Shown here: piece by piece, positions 17,565 to 26,701 of the stretch
How the letters are laid out: the number at the start of each line of letters is the position of its first letter
How positions within the stretch are numbered: the stretch's first letter is position 1
Assembly (NCBI RefSeq): GCF_008274825.1
Contig: NZ_CP030848.1
Span: 2,852,001 to 2,916,000, forward strand
Origin: Sphingobacterium hotanense
GTDB lineage: Bacteria > Bacteroidota > Bacteroidia > Sphingobacteriales > Sphingobacteriaceae
Reading direction: 5' to 3'
DNA: 64,000 bases
Notes under the pieces: model-generated
What the model saw: only the letters and a program-made list of their open reading frames with translations
Database searches by the model: none
Told to the model about the DNA's origin: nothing
Translations under genes and position numbers: made by a program

Positions 17565-19940
17565 CTAATCTAAATATGCATAGGTTATACCATCGCCACC
17601 ACGGTCGGCATGTTCGTCTTCAAAGCGACTGACTTGATTGTATTTACGTAAATAATCGCGGATAAATCGTCTCAATATACCGTCTCCTTTTCCATGAATG
17701 ATTTTTAAGGAGGGATAACCGATCATAACGGCTCTATCGAGCACCGTTTCAATCCTTTGGAGCGCATCTTCAGTTCGCATGCCGCGTACATCAACTTCTG
17801 GATGGAAATCAGCAACGCTCTCTGCAGAAATTGGGCGAGATTTTTTGACCGCCTTAGCTTTCTCTTTCCCACGCAACTTTTCGACTTTATTCTTTTTGAC
17901 AACCGTGCGGAGATCGCCTAGTGCGAGAATTAAATTGTTTTTAGCAATTTCGATAACCTGCGCTTCATTTCCCGTCTCGACGATGCGGACCCAATCGCCA
18001 ATCTCTATTGGCTCGTCCGACGCTACGACAGGCGCCGCCTTCGCTTGCTCCTTAGGCTTCTCTTTTAAAGAGTCTGATGCACGTTGTAGCCCAACACGTA
18101 AATCCTTGGTCTTTTCCTTATCAGCTTTCGCTTGCTTAATTTCTGAAATGGTATTTTCGACCAGCTTGTTCGCATTTTTAATAATCTGCCGAGCTTCCTC
18201 CTTCGCTTCCTTCAACAGGTTATGCCTGTTTTCATCCAAGTAGGTTTGCAGCTCTTTGACTTCCGATTGCTGATTTAAAAGTTCTTTCTCTCGCAAGGAA
18301 ATCGCCGTTTTGGTATCATAAATCTCCTTCTTCTCGCGCTCGAGATCCACCAATAAAGTATCGACTTTCTTCTGTTGAACCCCGATTTTTTGTTTTGCCA
18401 GATGCAATACCTCTTTCGGTAGGCCTATATTCTGAGCGATCTCGAAAGCATAAGAGCTACCCGGCTTTCCGGTCTGTAATATATACAGGGGCTTCATTTG
18501 TTCGTTATCAAACAACATGGAAGCATTTTCTATTCCCGAAGTATTGCTGGCAAAGACCTTCAAGTTGGAATAATGCGTCGTAATGACGCCTCTGATTTCT
18601 TTCTTATTTAAGACCTCCAGCACAGCCTCTGCGATTGGACCGCCAAATTGCGGGTCGGTTCCTGTACCAAACTCATCAATCAGTACTAAAGTTCTGGCGC
18701 TTGCAAATTGCGTGAAATGCTTCATCTTCGAAAGATGGGCACTATAGGTACTTAAGTCGGAGTCAATGGATTGATCGTCCCCAATGTCGGCAAAAACCTG
18801 TTTAAATAGTCCCAATTTGGATGTAGGGTCGCATGGAATCAACAAGCCCGACTGGAACATCAATTGCAAGAGCCCTACGGTCTTCATACAAACAGATTTC
18901 CCTCCAGCATTTGGTCCGGAAACCAATAACACGCGATCTATCGCATCGATCTTTAAGTTTAACGGAACGACCGCTTGGTGCCCTTCCTGGCGCGCACTTA
19001 ACGTTAATAAGGGGTGCTTTGCATTGACTAATCGGATTTCAGCTTCCTTAGACAATTCAGGCATCTCTGCATCGATATCCAACGCAAATAAGGCTTTGGC
19101 TCTGACAAAGTCTAGTTTGGTTAATAACCCATGATAGGCAAGCAATAAGGGAACATGCGGGCGCAAAGTACTCGTCAAATCGGTTAGGATCCGAATAACC
19201 TCACGTCTTCTTTCGAATTCAAGGTCCCGAACTTTATTGTTTAAATGAAACACTTCTTCAGGCTCGATATAAGCGGTTTGCCCAGTCGCGGACTCATCGT
19301 GAATCAATCCCTTGATCTTACGTTTATTCTCGGCAAGAATCGGGATACACAATCGACCATCGCGTATGGTTAAGCTGCCATCAGCAGTCCAACCGTTCTG
19401 TTGTGCCTGCTTATAGATGCTATCAATTCGTTTTCTGGCTTCCTGTTCGCTCTTGCTAATCTGTTGTGTTATCTCTAACAATAAGCGAGAAGCATTATCA
19501 TTCATCTTTCCGCGTTCATCGATCACCTGCTCTATACTCCGAACGATGCTTTTTTCAATCGGCAGATGTTCAAATAATAGCTCTAAATTGGGGTATTGTT
19601 GTTCGCGCTCGTTAAAATAGCGGATAATGGCATAGACGGTTCTCAGGGAAAGTAAGATTCGATAAAACTCATCTTCGAAGAGAAAAGCCCCTTCCACCTT
19701 TGCTTTTTCTATAATTGCTTTAATGGGATATATATGATCTACAGGCAGTGCCGCATCGTTCTGCAACAAGTTCTTAAACTCGTTTGCTTGACGCAAATAG
19801 CGATCGATCAACTCCAATTTTACTTGGGGCTGAATCTTGTCCACCATTTCTTTTGCAGCCTCACTTAGACATTTTTCCTTGATGAGTGCCTTTATATCTG
19901 TATATCCTAACTTATCTACTGCGTTCTTGGGGTAAATCAT
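17565..19940 (-). CDS. mutS2: Endonuclease MutS2
   Basis: 791 aa, full family length. Core and clamp regions to about residue 330, Walker A GPNAGGKS (342-349), Walker B LVLIDEFGTGTD (about 421), a lysine/glutamate-rich coiled coil (about 510-640) and a C-terminal Smr nuclease domain with VDVRGMRTEDAL and IHGKGDGILR. MutS2 lacks the mismatch-recognition domain of MutS and acts on recombination intermediates or stalled, collided ribosomes depending on species. It starts 3 bp after the DUF4296 gene and is probably co-transcribed with it. Confidence 0.96.
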   Translation of the reverse strand: MIYPKNAVDKLGYTDIKALIKEKCLSEAAKEMVDKIQPQVKLELIDRYLRQANEFKNLLQNDAALPVDHIYPIKAIIEKAKVEGAFLFEDEFYRILLSLRTVYAIIRYFNEREQQYPNLELLFEHLPIEKSIVRSIEQVIDERGKMNDNASRLLLEITQQISKSEQEARKRIDSIYKQAQQNGWTADGSLTIRDGRLCIPILAENKRKIKGLIHDESATGQTAYIEPEEVFHLNNKVRDLEFERRREVIRILTDLTSTLRPHVPLLLAYHGLLTKLDFVRAKALFALDIDAEMPELSKEAEIRLVNAKHPLLTLSARQEGHQAVVPLNLKIDAIDRVLLVSGPNAGGKSVCMKTVGLLQLMFQSGLLIPCDPTSKLGLFKQVFADIGDDQSIDSDLSTYSAHLSKMKHFTQFASARTLVLIDEFGTGTDPQFGGPIAEAVLEVLNKKEIRGVITTHYSNLKVFASNTSGIENASMLFDNEQMKPLYILQTGKPGSSYAFEIAQNIGLPKEVLHLAKQKIGVQQKKVDTLLVDLEREKKEIYDTKTAISLREKELLNQQSEVKELQTYLDENRHNLLKEAKEEARQIIKNANKLVENTISEIKQAKADKEKTKDLRVGLQRASDSLKEKPKEQAKAAPVVASDEPIEIGDWVRIVETGNEAQVIEIAKNNLILALGDLRTVVKKNKVEKLRGKEKAKAVKKSRPISAESVADFHPEVDVRGMRTEDALQRIETVLDRAVMIGYPSLKIIHGKGDGILRRFIRDYLRKYNQVSRFEDEHADRGGDGITYAYLD

Positions 19941-19943
19941 GTT

Positions 19944-20720
19944 TTAATTTGCTGTCTGTAAAGGCCTTCGCGGCTTTACGGGTTTTAATTGCGTACCATC
20001 GGGTGTGCGCAATGGTCGTCTTACATCGGTAGGTCGCCCATTTCCAACAGGCTTTAGTTCTTGTGGCTGAGCTTCCTGAGGTTCTGCTTCCTGAGGTTGT
20101 GCCTCCTGGGGTTGAACTGAATCGGTAACTGTCGGCAGTTGTTCCTCGGTTAAGGTCTGCGGCTGAACCGCTGCCCCTGGAACCTGCGTAGGTTTATCGT
20201 AAATATTGTTTTTCCAAATTAAATCCAATCCTGTTGGCGATAGCATACGACGAGTAATCTCTGCTATTCCGTATGGTAGTGTATCTGCTTTCGCATTCAT
20301 CAAGGAATTCACTCTTCCCTGCCATCTCATATTCTGAAAATTTACAGTACGTATGCTATCAGAAAATATGGCATTACGGACAGAATCTTCTTTGATGAAC
20401 GCATTCTCTTTTTCCTGCAACGATTTCACAACTCGATCATAGGTCTCGACCGACAAGGCCGGATCACCATAATAGTAATCTAGATTCTTTGTAAAAGATG
20501 CAGAGTCTAAACCATATTTGTTGAACAACTCATTATATAGCGGATCCATCACTTTCTTTGCACTATCAATAGGAATCGTAGTCAGGTAACCATCAAGCAC
20601 ATGCACCTCGCCAAGCAGTTCGACCATCGTGTCTTCTTTCAATATTCCACTAGGTAGCCCCTTCTTGCAGGAAGTGCTTATAAAAAACAACAGGATGAAA
20701 CCAAATATTAATCGTTGCAT
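19944..20720 (-). CDS. DUF4296 lipoprotein
   Basis: 258 aa from the ATG at 20720, which gives a lipoprotein signal MQRLIFGFILLFFISTSC with Cys18 as the acylation site; a start at 20759 would lie upstream of the -7 box. The body has the DUF4296 pattern (a helical segment with YYGDPALSVETYDRVVKSL). The C-terminus is proline/glutamine/glutamate-rich with repeats PQEAQPQEAEPQEAQPQE. Function unknown; in Bacteroidota this family often lies beside mutS2 or yggS-like housekeeping genes. Probably an envelope protein anchored to a membrane. Confidence 0.8.
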   Translation of the reverse strand: MQRLIFGFILLFFISTSCKKGLPSGILKEDTMVELLGEVHVLDGYLTTIPIDSAKKVMDPLYNELFNKYGLDSASFTKNLDYYYGDPALSVETYDRVVKSLQEKENAFIKEDSVRNAIFSDSIRTVNFQNMRWQGRVNSLMNAKADTLPYGIAEITRRMLSPTGLDLIWKNNIYDKPTQVPGAAVQPQTLTEEQLPTVTDSVQPQEAQPQEAEPQEAQPQELKPVGNGRPTDVRRPLRTPDGTQLKPVKPRRPLQTAN

Positions 20721-20734
20721 TTTGTAAATTTGTA

Positions 20735-20742
20735 CAAAAATA
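20735..20742 (-). promoter_or_regulatory. -7 box (TATTTTTG) of the DUF4296-mutS2 operon
   Basis: Exact TAnnTTTG on the minus strand, 14 nt before the ATG at 20720. It lies 16 nt from the divergent yggS box, so the two promoters share their upstream regions. Confidence 0.55.
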
Positions 20743-20758
20743 CGCAAAAGCTTGCACA

Positions 20759-20766
20759 TAGCTTTG
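20759..20766 (+). promoter_or_regulatory. -7 box (TAGCTTTG) of the yggS operon
   Basis: Exact TAnnTTTG on the plus strand, 28 nt before the yggS ATG. Divergent to the DUF4296 promoter. Confidence 0.55.
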
Positions 20767-20794
20767 TATAAAAATTCGAAGTGAATCCCAAAAC

Positions 20795-21487
20795 ATGATG
20801 AGCATTACATCCAACATACAGGAGTTGCACAAAGAACTTGATCCAATCGGAGTCAAATTAATTGCAATTTCGAAAACAAAACCCAACGAAGATATATTGG
20901 AAGCCTACGAAGCCGGCCAACGTGCCTTTGGTGAAAACCAAGTACAAGAGCTGGTAGCGAAACAAGAGTCCCTTCCTAAAGATATTGAATGGCACCTTGT
21001 AGGCCATCTGCAGACGAACAAAGTAAAATATATCGCGTCCTTCATCCATTTGATCCATTCCGTGGATTCTTTAAAGGTGTTGGAGGAGATTAATAAGCAT
21101 GCCTTAAAGCACGATCGCGTTATCGACTGTCTATTACAGGTTTTTATCGCCGATGAGGACACCAAATTTGGACTAGACCATGCTGAGCTTATTGAATTGC
21201 TTCGCAGCGAGGAATTCGGCACTTTAAAAAATATTCGAATTCGAGGATTAATGGGTATTGCGAGCAATACTGAGAATGAACGAATTGTTAAGGAGGAATT
21301 CTACGAGCTCAAAATGTTGTTTGATGGCGTAAAAGCGACTTACTTCAGGAAAGATGACGCATTCGACACACTATCGATGGGTATGTCTTCCGATTATACT
21401 TTAGCAATCGAGCAGGGTAGCAACATGATTCGCTTGGGAAGTACAATCTTTGGAAAACGCGTGATAAAACATTATAAAAACAAATAA
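20795..21487 (+). CDS. YggS/PLPBP-family pyridoxal phosphate homeostasis protein
   Basis: 230 aa alanine-racemase-fold protein. The PLP lysine lies in ISKTKPNEDI (about 30), followed by FGENQVQEL and WHLVGHLQTNK, then RGLMGIAS and LSMGMSSDYTLAIEQGSNMIRLGSTIFG with the phosphate-binding Ser/Arg residues. The family binds PLP but has no known catalytic activity; it buffers free PLP and affects amino-acid and keto-acid pools. The first of two adjacent ATGs was taken. It heads a tightly spaced run of genes up to 25226. Confidence 0.93.
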   Translation: MMSITSNIQELHKELDPIGVKLIAISKTKPNEDILEAYEAGQRAFGENQVQELVAKQESLPKDIEWHLVGHLQTNKVKYIASFIHLIHSVDSLKVLEEINKHALKHDRVIDCLLQVFIADEDTKFGLDHAELIELLRSEEFGTLKNIRIRGLMGIASNTENERIVKEEFYELKMLFDGVKATYFRKDDAFDTLSMGMSSDYTLAIEQGSNMIRLGSTIFGKRVIKHYKNK

Positions 21488-21946
21488 ATGGAGCTAAAGA
21501 TCCGTAGAGCAGAGCGCGCAGACTGCCCAAGGCTTTTAGAACTTATCAAAGAACTCGCTCGCTATGAACGGGCTCCCGATGAAGTAACGGTCAGTATGGA
21601 GGAATTCGAAGCGTCTGGATTTGGTGAGAACCCTGTCTGGGGCGCTTTTGTTGGCGAGCTTGATGGAGTAATTGTTGGAATGTCTCTCTATTACATTCGT
21701 TATTCCACTTGGAAAGGCCGAAGATTATATCTGGAAGACCTGATTGTAACAGAAGAGGTACGCGGAAAAGGCTTTGGAAAAGTACTATTAGACCATACAA
21801 TAGCGTATGCTAAAGCAGAAGGATATAGTGGAATGATGTGGCAGGTGCTCGATTGGAACGAACCGGCGATAAACTTCTACAAAAAATATGATACAACATT
21901 AGATGGGGAATGGATAAATGTTTCAATTGATTTTAAAAAACAGTAA
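21488..21946 (+). CDS. GNAT acetyltransferase, SSAT (diamine acetyltransferase)-like
   Basis: 152 aa. The order of motifs follows spermidine/spermine N1-acetyltransferase: LLELIKELARYERAP at the N-terminus, LYYIRYSTWKGRRLYLEDL in the middle, acetyl-CoA-binding VRGKGFGK, and DWNEPAINFYKK near the end. The ATG directly follows the yggS stop codon, so the two genes are probably translationally coupled. Polyamine or another primary amine is the likely acceptor, but GNAT specificity cannot be fixed from sequence alone. Confidence 0.85.
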   Translation: MELKIRRAERADCPRLLELIKELARYERAPDEVTVSMEEFEASGFGENPVWGAFVGELDGVIVGMSLYYIRYSTWKGRRLYLEDLIVTEEVRGKGFGKVLLDHTIAYAKAEGYSGMMWQVLDWNEPAINFYKKYDTTLDGEWINVSIDFKKQ

Positions 21947-22775
21947 ACAAACAACGCTAGCATTAGCATTATTGGCATCGAGCATCGCAGCTTGCCAAAG
22001 CAACAAGGTCGAAAACACACGAATAAATCATAAGGGAAACAGCACTATCTCCCGTACCGACACACTAACTTATCAAAAACTAGAGGTAAAAAAAATAAGC
22101 CAATATTTTTCTGAAAACGAGGGCACTATCGATACAACCTTCGTCCGGGTGACCTATCCTCGATTTGAGGACAGTACAATGAACGAGCTAGTGACAGAGA
22201 CGATTCTGCTGGAAGGTGAAGAGTCGATAGATCAATATGCGAATAACTTTATTGAAGGTTATGGGAATTTTATTGAGGAGAATGAGATCAGCTATAACCT
22301 ATCCTGGTCGAAGATTACCGACGTGGATATCTTGTTGAATACACCGCAGCTATTGACCTTAAAAAACATGACTTACGAGTTCTCTGGAGGCGCTCATGGC
22401 AACACTTTTGAACTAATTAACGTATATGATATAGAAAATTATCAAAAACTGGCATTAAATACGTTTATTTCCGAAAATAAGATGAAAGAATTTACTAAAA
22501 TTGCAGAGAAATTCTTTCGCGAAGAAGAAGGTTTATCCGATACTGCAAGTTTAGACAAGGCATATTTCTTCGAAAATGGAAAATTTTCCCTCGCTGCTAA
22601 TTACGGCATAAATAAAGAGGGACTCTTCTTTCATTACAATCAATACGAAATTAAGCCCTATGCTGCCGGAACGACAACTATAGTTGTTCCATTTGACGCC
22701 ATACAGGATGTATTAACCGAAACAGGAAAGAACTATATAAAGCAGGTAAAAGAGTATAATCATTCAACACAATAG
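21918..22775 (+). CDS. DUF3298/DUF4163-type lipoprotein
   Basis: 285 aa. Hydrophobic N-terminus with a lipobox-like SSIAAC (Cys at about residue 26). The region from about 45 to 270 matches the PdaC/RsiV-like arrangement: a mixed N-terminal DUF4163 part, then YEFSGGAHGNTFELINVYD, typical of DUF3298, ending in YAAGTTTIVVPFDAIQDVL. In other bacteria this domain pair occurs in peptidoglycan deacetylases and in the RsiV lysozyme sensor; no catalytic domain is fused here. It overlaps the GNAT gene by 29 bp, and its stop is 5 bp before aspartate kinase. Confidence 0.8.
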   Translation: MFQLILKNSKQTTLALALLASSIAACQSNKVENTRINHKGNSTISRTDTLTYQKLEVKKISQYFSENEGTIDTTFVRVTYPRFEDSTMNELVTETILLEGEESIDQYANNFIEGYGNFIEENEISYNLSWSKITDVDILLNTPQLLTLKNMTYEFSGGAHGNTFELINVYDIENYQKLALNTFISENKMKEFTKIAEKFFREEEGLSDTASLDKAYFFENGKFSLAANYGINKEGLFFHYNQYEIKPYAAGTTTIVVPFDAIQDVLTETGKNYIKQVKEYNHSTQ

Positions 22776-22780
22776 CATAA

Positions 22781-24049
22781 ATGCAAGTTTTTAAATTTGG
22801 AGGTGCCTCTGTAAAGAGTTCAGAAAATATCAAAAATGTAGTCTCCATTATCGAGAAATACAAAAACTCCGAACTACTAGTCGTTGTCTCGGCGATAGGA
22901 AAAACGACGGACAAGCTAGCCAGAATAACGGATAGCTATGTAAAGCGAAGCCCTGACGCCTTTACGCTCCTAGAGGAACTTAAAAATGAGCATTTCCAAA
23001 TCTTAAACGAGCTTTTCGAAAACAAGTCCTTCCCTATTTTCGACGACATTGCTAACACCTTCGTTGAAATTGAATGGATATTGGAAGATGAGCCGCAAGA
23101 CGATTATGATTATTTATTTGATCAAATCGTGTCTATCGGCGAGCTTTTATCGACGAAAATCATTGCCGGATACGGGCAATACATGGGCCTCCCTATCAAA
23201 TGGGTCGACGCGAGAGACTATATCCTTACCGATAACACCTACCGCGAAGCGAATGTTGATTGGGTAAAAACTGAAGAAAAAATTCGTAAAGAAATCCCTT
23301 CTATCCTTGATGAGCATATCATCGTTACGCAAGGCTATATTGGCTCTACCTCAGAAAACTTCACAACGACGTTAGGGCGTGAAGGCTCCGATTATTCTGC
23401 CGCAATCTTTGCAGCGAGCTTGAACGCGGAAAACATCACGATCTGGAAAGATGTGCAGGGTGTATTGAATGCTGACCCAAAATGGTTCGATCAAACCGAG
23501 CTTATTCCAGAACTATCCTATACCGACGCGATTGAATTGACGTATTATGGCGCAACTGTTATTCACCCGAAGACAATCAAGCCATTGCAGAACAAGAAAA
23601 TCACGTTAAATGTGCGTTCATTTTTGAACCCTGAGGCTCCAGGAACCCAGATTAAAACAACGAATCAGACACTACCGGTACCTTCTTTTATTTTCAAGGT
23701 CAACCAGGTTTTCATCAACATCCAACCTCGAGATTTTTCTTTTATCGTAGAGGACAATTTAAGTTCCATCTTCAATGAATTCCACAAAAACCGCATCAAA
23801 ATAAACATGATGCACAACTCCGCTATTAGCTTTAGCGTCAGTGTGGATGATACGGGAGAAAACGTATGGAACTTACTTGATCAATTAGAAAAACGATACA
23901 AGGTTTCCGTGGCTACAGGATTGGAATTGATTACGATTCGCTACTACAATCAAGAAACTATCAACCGTGTTTTGGTAAATAAGGAAATTATTCGCGAACT
24001 TAAGGATAGTTATACCTGCCAAATGCTGGTGAAGAACAAAGATGAATAA
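22781..24049 (+). CDS. lysC: Aspartate kinase
   Basis: 422 aa monofunctional aspartokinase. N-terminal ATP-binding MQVFKFGGASVKSS, catalytic domain with TLGREGSDYSAAIFAASL (about 192-209) and KDVQGVLNADPKWF, then ACT regulatory domains (about 300-420). It makes aspartyl phosphate for lysine/diaminopimelate, threonine and methionine synthesis. It follows the DUF3298 gene by 5 bp and overlaps the methyltransferase gene by 8 bp. The gene symbol is by analogy; feedback specificity is unknown. Confidence 0.92.
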   Translation: MQVFKFGGASVKSSENIKNVVSIIEKYKNSELLVVVSAIGKTTDKLARITDSYVKRSPDAFTLLEELKNEHFQILNELFENKSFPIFDDIANTFVEIEWILEDEPQDDYDYLFDQIVSIGELLSTKIIAGYGQYMGLPIKWVDARDYILTDNTYREANVDWVKTEEKIRKEIPSILDEHIIVTQGYIGSTSENFTTTLGREGSDYSAAIFAASLNAENITIWKDVQGVLNADPKWFDQTELIPELSYTDAIELTYYGATVIHPKTIKPLQNKKITLNVRSFLNPEAPGTQIKTTNQTLPVPSFIFKVNQVFINIQPRDFSFIVEDNLSSIFNEFHKNRIKINMMHNSAISFSVSVDDTGENVWNLLDQLEKRYKVSVATGLELITIRYYNQETINRVLVNKEIIRELKDSYTCQMLVKNKDE

Positions 24050-25226
24050 AGCAATTTTAGACAAAGAGGTTCAACATTTTATTAAAGCAAACCGCGAAAA
24101 ATCGCCTACAGAAATTGCTTTAAAGAAGAGCCCTTTCTCTACCGTTTCTTCTGCAGAACTTGCCTCCCAAATTGATGGATGGCAACGAAGCGTCCGCAAA
24201 CTCCCTACCTGGGCGTTCAGCGATGGTATCTACTATCCCGACAAGCTCAATCTTGAACAATGCTCTTCCGAGCATACCGCTCTTATCAAGCAGACTCTTA
24301 TTAAGAAAGGCGCACGCGTTATTGATTTGACTGGAGGATTTAGCGTAGATAGTTGTTATTTGGCACAGGAAGCATCTGAAGTTATACATTGCGAACTCAA
24401 TGCCAACCTTTCCGAGATTGTAGACTATAACGCAAAGATCCTTCGCGTACATAATCTACAATGTGTAGTTACCGACGGTATCAAGTACTTGCAAGAAAGC
24501 GAGGATGACGCATTTGATTATATCTATGTCGACCCATCTAGGCGAGTGAATCAGGGCAAGGTCTTTCTGTTGGAGGATTGCGAGCCAAATATCGTGGCGC
24601 ATCAAGACTTATATTTCCAAAAAGCACGTATAGTTATTGCCAAGCTCGCTCCGCTCCTCGATATATCAACAGCATTGAGCAGCTTGAAACATGTAAAATA
24701 TGTATATGTGATCAGCTTAGATAACGACTGCAAGGAATTGCTCTTTATTCAAGAACGCGGGTATACTGGTGAAACGACAATCAAGGCTATCCGTCTCTTT
24801 CACGACCAATTACAAGATTTTGAATTTACCTATGCGGATGAAAGAGGAACGATCAGTCGCTTTTCAATGCCTCAACATTACCTCTATGATCCCGATGTCG
24901 CCATCAGTAAAGCCGGTGCATTCAAAATTGTAGGTAAGTCTTTTGGATTGGGCAAACTTCATCAGCATGCCCACCTGTATACATCCGACAACTTTATCCC
25001 AGAGTTCCCCGGACGCATCTTCGAAATCATCGAAGTAATCCCTTACGGCAACTTTAAAAAGAACAACCCATATCCCCAAGCCAATGTCGCGACCCGCAAC
25101 TTCCCGGATAAGGTAGAACTGATACGGAAGAAGCTTAAAATCAAAGACGGGGGACAGAATTATTTATTCTTTACGACGGATATCAACAATAATTACATTG
25201 CCATAGCCTGCCGGCGTCTGCGATAA
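24042..25226 (+). CDS. Class I SAM-dependent methyltransferase with THUMP-like C-terminus
   Basis: 394 aa. Central Rossmann-type SAM site VIDLTGGFSVDSCYLAQ (about 92-108), acidic loop CELNAN, and a catalytic-type YVDPSRR (about 165). The C-terminal part (about 285-390, with RIFEIIEVIPYGNFKKN and ATRNFPDKVELIRKKLKIKDGG) resembles the THUMP-like domain found in this Bacteroidota family. Probably an RNA methyltransferase, inferred only from the domain type. It shares 8 bp with the end of the aspartate kinase gene. Confidence 0.8.
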   Translation: MNKAILDKEVQHFIKANREKSPTEIALKKSPFSTVSSAELASQIDGWQRSVRKLPTWAFSDGIYYPDKLNLEQCSSEHTALIKQTLIKKGARVIDLTGGFSVDSCYLAQEASEVIHCELNANLSEIVDYNAKILRVHNLQCVVTDGIKYLQESEDDAFDYIYVDPSRRVNQGKVFLLEDCEPNIVAHQDLYFQKARIVIAKLAPLLDISTALSSLKHVKYVYVISLDNDCKELLFIQERGYTGETTIKAIRLFHDQLQDFEFTYADERGTISRFSMPQHYLYDPDVAISKAGAFKIVGKSFGLGKLHQHAHLYTSDNFIPEFPGRIFEIIEVIPYGNFKKNNPYPQANVATRNFPDKVELIRKKLKIKDGGQNYLFFTTDINNNYIAIACRRLR

Positions 25227-25267
25227 AATCCTACAATTCTATTACAATACCACATCAAATTTGCTCT

Positions 25268-25275
25268 TATCTTTG
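25268..25275 (+). promoter_or_regulatory. -7 box (TATCTTTG) of the luciferase-like oxidoreductase gene
   Basis: Exact TAnnTTTG, 5 nt before the ATG at 25281, so the transcript would have at most a leader of about 2 nt. Confidence 0.6.
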
Positions 25276-25280
25276 AAGTT

Positions 25281-26279
25281 ATGGAGCAGATAAAATATTC
25301 TCTTTTAGAATTAGCCAATGTGGGCAAGAATAAGACGATTGCACAATCAATTGAACGTGCTAAAATCGGTGCGGAAACCATCGATAAACTAGGCTATACG
25401 CGTATTTGGCTTGCCGAGCATCATAATATGGAATATGTTGCAAGCTCTGCCACTTCCGTATTGATCGGTCATATTGCTGCCCATACGCAGAATATCCGTG
25501 TTGGATCCGGTGGAGTTATGCTCCCCAATCATTCGCCATTAGTGATTGCGGAACAATTCGGTACGCTAGAAAGCATCTACCCGGGACGCATTGACTTAGG
25601 ATTAGGACGAGCACCTGGCACTGACCAAGGGACTGCTATGGCATTACGAAGAAACAACATCAATACACAGTTTTATTTCCGCGACGATGTGCAAGCTTTA
25701 CAACAGTATTTCAGTGATACAAATGCAACTGCAAAAGTCCGCGCATTCCCAGGCGAAGGTCTCGACGTACCTATCTGGATTTTAGGATCCAGTACAGACA
25801 GCGCTTACCTCGCTGCTGAATTAGGACTACCTTATGCATTTGCGGCGCATTTCGCACCTGCCATGTTAGAACAGGCAGCCATGATATATCGTATGCATTT
25901 CAAGCCCTCTGAGCAATTACAGGAACCTTATTTTATGGTATGTGTCAATGTCGTTGCCGCTGATAGCCAAGAAGAGGCAGAATTACTAGCAAACAGTGTC
26001 TATAATATGTTCGCCGGCATCATCACCAATCATCGAATGCCACTTTCGCCACCAACCGAGAAACCCATATATCATGGCATTCCGGAAATTGAACAGGCTG
26101 TTGCAGGCATGACGAAATGCACTTTTATTGGAACTAAAGACAAGATTGCAAAAGAATTAAAAAGCTTCGCTACTGAGTTGCACGCTAAAGAAATCATGAT
26201 TACCAATAACATCTTTGACGATGCTAAACGACTTCATGCATTCGAGCTAATTGCGGATGCTTTTAAAGAAATGAATTAG
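25281..26279 (+). CDS. LLM-class flavin-dependent oxidoreductase
   Basis: 332 aa luciferase-like TIM-barrel protein. Typical features: WLAEHHNMEYVASSATSVLIGHIAAHT (about 46-72), VGSGGVMLPNHSPLVIAEQFGTL and RIDLGLGRAPGTD (about 110). These belong to the 'MsnO8/alkanal monooxygenase alpha-like' subgroup of FMN-dependent enzymes. It has its own promoter and no obvious metabolic partner. The 418-bp gap after it is AT-rich and contains no convincing terminator. Confidence 0.88.
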   Translation: MEQIKYSLLELANVGKNKTIAQSIERAKIGAETIDKLGYTRIWLAEHHNMEYVASSATSVLIGHIAAHTQNIRVGSGGVMLPNHSPLVIAEQFGTLESIYPGRIDLGLGRAPGTDQGTAMALRRNNINTQFYFRDDVQALQQYFSDTNATAKVRAFPGEGLDVPIWILGSSTDSAYLAAELGLPYAFAAHFAPAMLEQAAMIYRMHFKPSEQLQEPYFMVCVNVVAADSQEEAELLANSVYNMFAGIITNHRMPLSPPTEKPIYHGIPEIEQAVAGMTKCTFIGTKDKIAKELKSFATELHAKEIMITNNIFDDAKRLHAFELIADAFKEMN

Positions 26280-26644
26280 CATTCCTATACCGAAAAAGAT
26301 AATTAGGATAAGTCGGGTTTCCAGATAACGCGATTTATTTATTATTATCCTATAACAATATATTTAACCGAGATATTAAAAATGTAAAACACAAAGAAGT
26401 GATGACTTCAACTTTTCTTTTACATTTTCTTTATTTTAGTTAATAACAAAGAGAGATAAGAAACAAATAAAACAATATTTGTTATAACATCTTTCTAAAT
26501 AATTGAACCAATTACTGCTATTTAATCAAGGATAAATCTTTTTTATTACCATTTTAGTAAAGATTACTCAAAACAGAAAACAAAGTGTTTCTTATTTAAT
26601 GGGAAAATTTATATTTTTAAAACAGCATCTATCCGCTAATTGTT
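26280..26644. other. AT-rich intergenic region
   Basis: About 365 bp with very high AT content. No ORF of note, no clear hairpin terminator and no perfect TAnnTTTG were seen. The change in base composition from the housekeeping genes on the left marks the start of an accessory-looking block that runs to about 31 kb. Confidence 0.6.
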
Positions 26645-26701
26645 ATGAATAGCGAACGTTTGAGTATTATTTATCAAAAAATTACAGGACGAAACCTATG
26701 A
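26645..26701 (+). CDS. Possible 18-codon upstream ORF coupled to the FAD/NAD(P)-binding gene
   Basis: ATG at 26645 encodes MNSERLSIIYQKITGRNL; its TGA overlaps the ATG of the next gene as ATGA. Such an overlap fits translational re-initiation. It may be a leader peptide or simply chance; no codon or homology evidence is available. Confidence 0.3.
   Translation: MNSERLSIIYQKITGRNL

Noticed and set aside
17779..18243. 154-codon plus-strand ORF opposite mutS2
   Set aside because: Shadow of the coiled-coil/linker part of mutS2.
24864..25079. Short ORF antisense to the SAM methyltransferase gene
   Set aside because: Typical shadow of a real gene in the opposite frame.
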